From: Actinomycetota bacterium
Lineage (GTDB): Bacteria > Actinomycetota > Actinomycetes > S36-B12 > UBA5976
NCBI GenBank assembly: GCA_009702945.1
Contig: WLGZ01000014.1
Span: forward strand, 1 to 12,689
Length of the DNA: 12,689 nucleotides
Direction of reading: 5' to 3'
Shown here piece after piece: positions 7,521-12,689 of the stretch. The notes beneath the pieces were generated by a model, which worked only from the letters and a program-made list of their open reading frames with translations, made no database searches and had not been told where the DNA came from. Each line of letters starts with the position of its first letter. Within the stretch, counting starts at the first letter, position 1. A program made the position numbers and the translations under genes.

Positions 7521-8239
7521 GCCAAACTTCCTGGCTCGAGCACAGTCTCATTAACTTCGCCGGCAATAACTTCTACTCGGTAGGCCTTGGCCTTACTGTC
7601 AGCGGTATCAACCACAACTTCAACTGGATTCACGCCTTCGTAAACAACGGCTGCGTGGTCATCGGTTGCATATGAAAGTGGCAAAGTTCCACCAGAAACT
7701 AACGAATGTAAAAGTGGTCTGCGCTGGGCTTCAGTGTCGTAATGAACGCCATTTCCATACGGCAAAAGAGCTAAACCGTTAGTTACGGTTTCCAGTTTTG
7801 GTCCGAATGAATCAGTTGGGCCACCTACGTGCCAACAGATTGACCCAGCACTAACGCCACCTAGAACTACGCCACGGTTCCAAGCATCTTTTGCTGCTGC
7901 GTGGACTCCGTGTAATTGCCACAGTGCTAAAAGATTTGCCACCGATCCGCCACCGACCCAAACTAAATCGGCACGTCCAAAAGCTTCTTCGACTGGAACG
8001 TTGGGTTGTGTGAACAGAGCCAGGTGTTCTACGTCGACACCAAGACCTGAAACGGCCTGATAACTCGTTGCTAAGTAACCTGGGTTATCACCACTGGCCG
8101 TTAAAACGAATAAGACTCGTGGTCGAGTTTTGCCGGTCAGCTCAAGAGCCCGGTTAAAGATTTGCCCAGGCTTAACTACTCCCCAGCGATCGGTTTGAAC
8201 AAACCCGCCGCTGGAGGCAACAATGTGGCGCTTGGTCAA
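7517..8239 (-). CDS. S51-family peptidase (dipeptidase E / cyanophycinase-like)
   Basis: A 240-residue protein with the class I glutamine-amidotransferase-like fold of peptidase family S51. It has the strand-turn VWVGGGSVANLL at 93-104 and the nucleophile elbow GVSAGS with S130. H166 (GVHYD) is a candidate catalytic histidine, D143 or another acid could be the third member, and YATDDHAAVVYEG at 190-202 is typical of the family. Members cleave Asp-X dipeptides, cyanophycin or other acidic peptides in the cytoplasm; which one applies here is unknown. There is no signal peptide. The start is a TTG at 8239 whose last two bases belong to the TGA of the upstream exporter (TTGA overlap). A GGAAG inside the exporter's end (8250-8254) sits ten bases before it. 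Its own stop overlaps the stop of the convergent oxidase gene. Confidence 0.85.
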   Translation of the reverse strand: MTKRHIVASSGGFVQTDRWGVVKPGQIFNRALELTGKTRPRVLFVLTASGDNPGYLATSYQAVSGLGVDVEHLALFTQPNVPVEEAFGRADLVWVGGGSVANLLALWQLHGVHAAAKDAWNRGVVLGGVSAGSICWHVGGPTDSFGPKLETVTNGLALLPYGNGVHYDTEAQRRPLLHSLVSGGTLPLSYATDDHAAVVYEGVNPVEVVVDTADSKAKAYRVEVIAGEVNETVLEPGSLA

Positions 8240-10443
8240 ACTTTTTCAACTTCCAACTTGGCGTCTTCTTCTAGCGGACCTTCACTCTTACCTAGCTTGC
8301 TTGGCCACCAAATCTTTGCGCCAATGTCATAAGAAAGTGCCGGCACTAAGAGACTTCGAACAATGATCGTGTCTAACAACACACCAAAGGCAACCGCAAA
8401 GCCAAGCTCAGCGAGGAATACCAGTGGCAAAGTTCCCAGCACCGCGAAAGTCGCAGCCAACACGACTCCAGCAGATGTAATAACTCCACCAGTTACTGTG
8501 AGCCCCTTTAGAATTCCTGGTCGAGTACCCAACTTCTTTGATTCTTCGCGGACTCGAGTCATCAAGAAAATGTTGTAATCGATACCGAGTGCCACAAGGA
8601 ACACGAACGTGAAGAGAATAAATGATCCATCGGTTCCAGCAAAACCAAACAAGTGAGTGAATACCAAGTGGCTAATACCCAAGGTGGCACCGAATGAAAT
8701 CACGGTTGTCAGAATCAAAAGCACTGGAGCAAAAATGCTTCGCAGTAGCACGGCCAGAATCACACCAATAACAAGAAGTGCAACCGGCAAGATCAAGTTT
8801 CGATCGTGCCTATTGGTTTCTTGAATGTCGAAGTTAACCGCAGTTGACCCACCAACCAACGCAGTTTCACTTGCGTCCTTAGCAGCTTCACGAATGCCAG
8901 GAATGTACCCCTGGGCTTCAACTGAGTCTGCTGGTTTATCAAGAGTGACTTCGATTTGAACTAGACCGTCAACTACTACTGGAGTTGGCTCTGGACCACC
9001 AGGAATAAATGGAGTTGTAGTTTGCTTAACTTCTACAACGCCTTCAGAATCTGACAACGCGGCGATTAATGCATCCTTGTCAGCCTCAGGTCCAATAACA
9101 ATTGTTGGGTCGCCTGAGCCTGCCGGGAAATGTTCCGAAAGCTTTTCAAGACCAACAACTGAGTCAGGGTTGCCTGTGAATGCATCGGTCTGGGCTAATC
9201 CATCCGTCTTTAGTTGCGTAGCAAATGACATTGCGATCACTAAGAACAGACCTGTAACAATCCAAGTGGCTCGTGGCTTGCGGCCAACTAAACCAGCAAC
9301 CTTTGACCATAGGCCTGAAAGTTTTTCATCTACATCATCATGCTTTGGACGTTTAGGCCAAAACACCCATCGACCCAAAAGCACCAAGATTGCCGGCAAC
9401 ATAGTGAGCATTATCAACTGCGCTGCCAATACACCGATCGCGGCAACTGGACCCAAGGAACGAACTGACTTTAAGTCTGAAAGACCCAGTACTAATAGAC
9501 CTGAGATTACGGTTAGGCCAGATGCGACAATTGGTTCAACGACACCCTTCCAGGCAACCACCATGGCGTCGATGCGACTTTCATAGTGATGTAGTTCTTC
9601 TCGGTAGCGGGCAATTAATAACAGGGCATAGTCCGTCGCCGCACCAATAACCAATACCGACAAGATTCCTTGTGACTGACCATCTAGATCCAGGATGCCG
9701 TCCTTGGCCAGCAAGTACACAACGCCACCAGCAAGAGACAGCGCGATCACCGAACAGAACAGCGGAATAATCCAAAGCACTGGCGATCGGTAAACCACAA
9801 TCAGAATCAGCGCAACAACGATCAAAGTAGTGCGCAAAAGATCAGTATCGATTGAGCCAAAGCTGTCAAACAAGTCAGCCAGGATTCCACCGATACCAGT
9901 TACATGTGATTCGAACCCAGGAACTTCGGAAGCTTGTGCGCGAATCGCTTTTACAACTTCCGGTAACGCAGGTTTTTCATTTTCAAGTGGCGTGGCGAGT
10001 GCATCATTGTCCAGTGGTATGGACATTAAAACAGCTAGACCGTCTTCTGATGGAATTGGGATTAACTGTGCGCCTTCTGCCAAGTAATCGCCAACTGTTT
10101 CATCAGTTCCAGGAACTGGAGCCGAGGCAACTGCAATGCCAAATTCACCAACGGCTGCAACTCCGGCAGCATCTGCTGGCCCAGTAAAGATAACCAGCGC
10201 TGGCAGAATTGAAGTGTCCTGGGAAGTGAATTTTGTTGCTAACTCAGATGCCTTGGTTGATTCGGCTGAGGATGGCAAGAAACCAGCATTGTCGTTTTGC
10301 TGAACGCTAGATAGCTTTCCAAACAGTGGGCCAGCCACACCGCTGATCGCAAACCAAGCAATGATTACAGCAATTGCGCCCCAAAGGATTTTTCTGCCCT
10401 TAGGAGAAGATTTAGTGGAGCGATGCGTGGTTTTTTCGGACAT
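8236..10443 (-). CDS. MMPL/RND-family transporter
   Basis: Inner-membrane proton-driven transporter of the actinobacterial MMPL branch of the RND superfamily, 735 residues. The layout is the classic doubled one. A first helix (about 17-36) is followed by an extracytoplasmic domain (40-200) and five helices between 203 and 357. A second half then has a helix at 391-409, another outer domain (410-547) and five helices between 549 and 703. Both halves keep the Asp-Tyr pair used for proton relay in MmpL3-type proteins: D271-Y272 in GAATDYALLLIARYREE and D622-Y623 in ALGIDYNIFLMTRVREE. The charged C-terminal tail is short, unlike the long tails of some mycobacterial MmpLs. ATG 10443 has AAAGG at 10454-10458. 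Substrate is unknown; lipids, drugs and small metabolites are all known for the family. It is divergent from lipB and overlaps the downstream peptidase start by four bases. Confidence 0.93.
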   Translation of the reverse strand: MSEKTTHRSTKSSPKGRKILWGAIAVIIAWFAISGVAGPLFGKLSSVQQNDNAGFLPSSAESTKASELATKFTSQDTSILPALVIFTGPADAAGVAAVGEFGIAVASAPVPGTDETVGDYLAEGAQLIPIPSEDGLAVLMSIPLDNDALATPLENEKPALPEVVKAIRAQASEVPGFESHVTGIGGILADLFDSFGSIDTDLLRTTLIVVALILIVVYRSPVLWIIPLFCSVIALSLAGGVVYLLAKDGILDLDGQSQGILSVLVIGAATDYALLLIARYREELHHYESRIDAMVVAWKGVVEPIVASGLTVISGLLVLGLSDLKSVRSLGPVAAIGVLAAQLIMLTMLPAILVLLGRWVFWPKRPKHDDVDEKLSGLWSKVAGLVGRKPRATWIVTGLFLVIAMSFATQLKTDGLAQTDAFTGNPDSVVGLEKLSEHFPAGSGDPTIVIGPEADKDALIAALSDSEGVVEVKQTTTPFIPGGPEPTPVVVDGLVQIEVTLDKPADSVEAQGYIPGIREAAKDASETALVGGSTAVNFDIQETNRHDRNLILPVALLVIGVILAVLLRSIFAPVLLILTTVISFGATLGISHLVFTHLFGFAGTDGSFILFTFVFLVALGIDYNIFLMTRVREESKKLGTRPGILKGLTVTGGVITSAGVVLAATFAVLGTLPLVFLAELGFAVAFGVLLDTIIVRSLLVPALSYDIGAKIWWPSKLGKSEGPLEEDAKLEVEKV

Positions 10444-10473
10444 GCGGGTAAAGCCTTTGCAGTTGGGTGAATC

Positions 10474-10488
10474 TAGACCTTAAGTCTA
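10474..10488. promoter_or_regulatory. Small inverted repeat in the MMPL-lipB divergent gap
   Basis: TAGAC (10474-10478) and GTCTA (10484-10488) form a perfect 5-bp inverted repeat around CTTAA. On the minus strand it contains TAGACT (10483-10488) and partly overlaps TAGATT (10470-10475). Either could be the -10 of the exporter gene, so a repressor bound here could control it. The 121-bp gap (10444-10564) otherwise holds a degenerate tRNA-like stretch, described in the findings, and the lipB -10 candidate. Confidence 0.35.
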
Positions 10489-10552
10489 ATTCAGGTGTTC
10501 GAATCCGCCGATTTTGCCCCTATGTCTGAATTTGCTGGCTTTCCAGAGGACC

Positions 10553-10558
10553 TAGGCT
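10553..10558 (+). promoter_or_regulatory. Candidate -10 element for leaderless lipB
   Basis: TAGGCT (TANNNT) is followed by exactly six bases and then GTG 10565. An in-frame TAA at 10559-10561 rules out any longer LipB. No Shine-Dalgarno sequence lies at a usable distance, since AGAGGA at 10545-10550 is 14 bases away. This matches a leaderless start. Confidence 0.5.
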
Positions 10559-10564
10559 TAAGCC

Positions 10565-11236
10565 GTGCACCTGGAAATCGATCGAATTGGACTTGATGGC
10601 AACGCCATCGAGTATCAAGCTGCGTGGGATTTGCAGCGCGAATTACATCGCGAAGTAGTGGCACGCAACTGCCCTGACACTGTCTTGTTACTCGAGCATC
10701 CGTCGGTTTATACCGCTGGTCGTCGCACCGAGGCTTTCGAACGACCAACCGATGGCACTCCAGTAGTTGACGTTGACCGTGGCGGCAAGATCACTTGGCA
10801 CGGTCCGGGTCAATTGATTGGGTACCCGATCTTGCACTTACCTTCACCAATGGATGTTGTGTCACATGTTCGAAGACTTGAAGATGTGTTGATTGGAATT
10901 TGCAGTGATTTTGAATTAGAGACTGCGCGAATCAAAGGCCGCAGTGGCGTTTGGGTTTTAGATCCAATTGAAGATCGAAAAATTGCAGCTATTGGAGTTC
11001 GGGTTGCCCAAGGTGTCACAATGCACGGGTTCGCACTTAACTGCAACAACGATTTAGCTTGGTTTGATCGCATTGTGCCTTGCGGTATCCGTGATGCCGG
11101 CGTTACAACTTTGTCCAAAGAATTAGGTGCAGATATTTCGGTAACTGAAGTTGCCAACCGCGCAGAATTTCACCTGCAAAGAGTCTTTGGCACCCTTGCA
11201 CAAGAACTATCTCGAAATGTATCCATCGATGCCTAG
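10565..11236 (+). CDS. lipB: Octanoyl-[acyl-carrier-protein]:protein octanoyltransferase
   Basis: First enzyme of endogenous lipoate synthesis. It moves an octanoyl chain from acyl-carrier protein onto lysines of E2 and GcvH apo-domains through a cysteine thioester. The 223-residue length is normal. LEHPSVYTAGRR at about 43-54 and the signature RGGKITWHGPGQLIGYPI at about 72-89 are followed by the catalytic pair. K139 lies in RKIAAIGVR, and the acyl-carrying C173 lies in IVPCGIRDAGVTTL. Both correspond to the Lys/Cys dyad of M. tuberculosis LipB. GTG 10565 is the first possible start after the in-frame stop at 10559. A short membrane-protein gene overlaps its 3' end and lipA follows. In mycobacteria lipB directly follows the TIGR01777 gene; here an oxidase, a peptidase and an exporter intervene, so lipB needs its own promoter. 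Confidence 0.97.
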   Translation: MHLEIDRIGLDGNAIEYQAAWDLQRELHREVVARNCPDTVLLLEHPSVYTAGRRTEAFERPTDGTPVVDVDRGGKITWHGPGQLIGYPILHLPSPMDVVSHVRRLEDVLIGICSDFELETARIKGRSGVWVLDPIEDRKIAAIGVRVAQGVTMHGFALNCNNDLAWFDRIVPCGIRDAGVTTLSKELGADISVTEVANRAEFHLQRVFGTLAQELSRNVSIDA

Positions 11237-11771
11237 ATTCGTAGCGTTCACCCTAAAGATAATTGCCATCGTTTTCGCCCCGGTTGCCATAGTTGGATTA
11301 ATCGTTTCAAAGCAAGCAGTATCTGGCGATCAGTATGTTGCAGTGTTAGAAATTTTGGGATCAAGTTCGGCGCCAGGAGCAATTGAAGTCTTTGGTACTG
11401 ATATTCAAACTCTGTCTTCTTTGCTCAACTTCTTTGAAGCCTGGAGTTTGCCAGCATTGATTGCAATAGTTGCTCTGGGAATCATCGGGTTGGCTTTGAG
11501 TAGGGACAAACTCCGAGCGACTTGGCACATCTGTTTGGGTTTGTTCTTTTCCTTTGGGCTTTGGGCGGTGCTGCTTACTAGAAGCCAGCAAGCCTTTACC
11601 GAATTCATCGGATCAAACATTTCTGATTTGTCAGGGATTGTGATTGCGGCTTATCTGTCTGAGTTGAGTGCAAAGTTACTGAATCTAATTGGACTATTAG
11701 CACTGTTGTTTGGAGCGCTAGGTTTGATCTTCTGGTTCGCCGTGAATAGACGCAAAGCGCGCTCCAGTTAA
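11217..11771 (+). CDS. Uncharacterised four-helix membrane protein between lipB and lipA
   Basis: I do not recognise this protein. Starting at ATG 11217 it has 184 residues; a second in-frame ATG at 11229 would give 180. Neither has a Shine-Dalgarno sequence or a TANNNT at leaderless distance, so translation is probably coupled to lipB, whose last 20 (or 8) bases it overlaps. Counting from 11229, hydrophobic helices lie at about 4-26, 73-91, 97-116 and 146-172, and the tail ends in a basic RRKAR. An outer loop of about 45 residues follows the first helix. The basic tail suggests a cytoplasmic C-terminus. I see no catalytic or metal-binding motif. It is followed 22 bp later by lipA. M. tuberculosis has a membrane protein (Rv2219) just after lipA, but I cannot say whether the two are related. 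Confidence 0.75.
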   Translation: MYPSMPRFVAFTLKIIAIVFAPVAIVGLIVSKQAVSGDQYVAVLEILGSSSAPGAIEVFGTDIQTLSSLLNFFEAWSLPALIAIVALGIIGLALSRDKLRATWHICLGLFFSFGLWAVLLTRSQQAFTEFIGSNISDLSGIVIAAYLSELSAKLLNLIGLLALLFGALGLIFWFAVNRRKARSS

Positions 11772-11780
11772 GCCCTCAAC

Positions 11781-11786
11781 TAGACT
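11781..11786 (+). promoter_or_regulatory. Candidate -10 element for leaderless lipA
   Basis: In the 22-bp gap after the membrane-protein stop, TAGACT (TANNNT) is followed by seven bases and then GTG 11794. No Shine-Dalgarno sequence is present. This implies lipA can be transcribed on its own, without a leader, in addition to any read-through from lipB. Confidence 0.5.
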
Positions 11787-11793
11787 GCCTATT

Positions 11794-12689
11794 GTGAGCA
11801 CGCCATACCTGGATCAGCCTGAGGGTAAGACTGATGGTCCCAAAATGCTGCGGATTGAAGCTCGAAACTCCCTTGTGCCAATTGAGCGCAAGCCGGAATG
11901 GATTAAGACCAAACTAAAAACTGGACCTGAGTACACCCAAATCATGGACTTAGTTAAGTCCGAAGGTCTTCATACCGTTTGCCAAGAAGCTGGCTGCCCA
12001 AACATCTTTGAGTGCTGGGAAGATCGCGAAGCAACTTTTCTAATCGGTGGTGACCAATGCACTAGGCGTTGTGACTTCTGTCAGATTGATACTGGAAAGC
12101 CAGTTGATCTTGATCGCGATGAACCTCGAAGAGTTGCTGAGTCTGTCAAAGCTATGCAGTTGCGTTACGCAACCGTAACTGGTGTAGCTCGCGATGATCT
12201 GCCAGATGGTGGCGCTTGGCTGTACGCCGAAACGATTCGACAAATTCATGAAGTAGTTCCAGGTTGTGGCGTTGAAATGCTTGCCCCCGACTTCGATGGC
12301 AAACCAGATTTACTTCAAGAAGTTTTCGAATCAAGACCTGAAGTTTTTGCGCACAACATTGAAACTGTTCCCCGCATCTTCAAGCGAATTCGACCAGGAT
12401 TCAAATATGAAAAATCTCTAGGTGTTATTTCCGCAGCGCGAGATTTTGGATTGGTAACTAAAAGCAACTTAATCCTTGGTATGGGTGAGGAAATTGCTGA
12501 AGTGCACCAAGCTCTCTCGGATCTTCATGAAGCTGGCTGTGACTTGGTGACCATCACTCAATACCTTCGACCATCGCTGCGGCACCATCCAGTTGATCGC
12601 TGGGTTCGGCCAGAGGAATTTGTGGAATTGGCCAAAGTCGCCGAAGAAATCGGATTTGCTGGAGTACTCAGTGGCCCGCTAGTCAGATC
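11794..12689 (+). CDS. lipA: Lipoyl synthase, 3' end outside window
   Basis: Radical SAM enzyme that inserts two sulfur atoms into the octanoyl chain attached to E2 or GcvH, completing the lipoyl cofactor. From GTG 11794 there are 298 complete codons before the window ends, nearly the whole of a family of about 300-340 residues. The auxiliary iron-sulfur cluster motif CQEAGCPNIFEC supplies C63, C68 and C74. The radical SAM motif CTRRCDFC supplies C89, C93 and C96. GVARDDLPDGGA at about 130-141, NIETVPRIFKRIRP and LGMGEE follow as expected, as does TITQYLRPS with its downstream HHPVDRWV. The C-terminal serine motif that ligates the auxiliary cluster would lie past the edge. The GTG is favoured because the protein then begins with a short N-terminal extension (MSTPYLDQPEG) normal for actinobacteria and a TANNNT box lies seven bases upstream. 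It acts on the E2 encoded in this window. Confidence 0.97.
   Translation, partial: MSTPYLDQPEGKTDGPKMLRIEARNSLVPIERKPEWIKTKLKTGPEYTQIMDLVKSEGLHTVCQEAGCPNIFECWEDREATFLIGGDQCTRRCDFCQIDTGKPVDLDRDEPRRVAESVKAMQLRYATVTGVARDDLPDGGAWLYAETIRQIHEVVPGCGVEMLAPDFDGKPDLLQEVFESRPEVFAHNIETVPRIFKRIRPGFKYEKSLGVISAARDFGLVTKSNLILGMGEEIAEVHQALSDLHEAGCDLVTITQYLRPSLRHHPVDRWVRPEEFVELAKVAEEIGFAGVLSGPLVR

Noticed and set aside
9077..9586. Plus-strand open frame of 169 codons inside the MMPL gene
   Set aside because: It lies opposite well-conserved exporter sequence and its translation has no domain or plausible hydrophobic pattern, so it is a composition shadow.
10522..10596. 24-codon ORF starting ATG 10522 and overlapping the lipB start out of frame
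   Set aside because: It has no Shine-Dalgarno sequence and no TANNNT at leaderless distance, and it would not be transcribed from the proposed lipB promoter. No sign of coding constraint.
11151..11216. N-terminal extension of the membrane protein to a TTG at 11151
   Set aside because: It would overlap lipB by 86 bases and add a polar stretch before the first membrane helix, with no ribosome binding site. The ATG at 11217 or 11229 is simpler.

Overview
This window looks like chromosomal core-metabolism DNA from an actinobacterium with an unusually balanced base composition for that phylum. GC was judged by eye, not computed. Three things point to Actinobacteria. The E3 redox motif reads GGTCLHRGCIPTK, the E2 lipoyl motif reads EVSTDKVDTEIPSP, and the gene order gcvT<- ->pepA, E2, TIGR01777 epimerase, lipB, lipA matches the neighbourhood known from mycobacteria and streptomycetes. 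A streamlined aquatic lineage such as the Nanopelagicales (acI) would fit the composition and tight packing, but that is inference.

Layout. At the left edge is the 5' part of gcvT (minus strand, runs off at base 1). A divergent promoter region of about 116 bp separates it from pepA (leucyl aminopeptidase). Then, co-directional, come lpdA (dihydrolipoamide dehydrogenase, E3), a two-lipoyl-domain dihydrolipoamide acyltransferase (E2), a TIGR01777-type sugar-epimerase-like protein, and an FAD-dependent amine-oxidase-family protein. On the minus strand, converging on the last gene with overlapping stop codons, are an MMPL/RND exporter and a translationally coupled S51-family (dipeptidase E-like) peptidase. 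The plus strand resumes with lipB (octanoyltransferase), a small four-helix membrane protein of unknown function, and lipA (lipoyl synthase), which runs off the right edge.

The theme is lipoate-dependent metabolism. LipB and LipA build the lipoyl cofactor. The E2 protein carries it on two lysines, LpdA reoxidises it, and GcvT works with lipoylated GcvH in glycine cleavage. The E1 subunits are not here. The amine oxidase, exporter and peptidase form a three-gene block between the TIGR01777 gene and lipB, where the mycobacterial order has none, so they are probably lineage-specific.

I see no mobile element, CRISPR array, phage gene or functional RNA gene, and no stretch of more than 300 bases lacks a gene. 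The most interesting non-coding signal is a TANNNT hexamer 6 to 7 nt upstream of the start codons of gcvT, lipB and lipA, none of which has a Shine-Dalgarno sequence. This is the signature of leaderless transcripts. The gcvT/pepA gap also holds a hairpin flanked by 14-bp direct repeats. I found no convincing undescribed system; the best unknowns are the membrane protein between lipB and lipA and the coupled exporter-peptidase pair.
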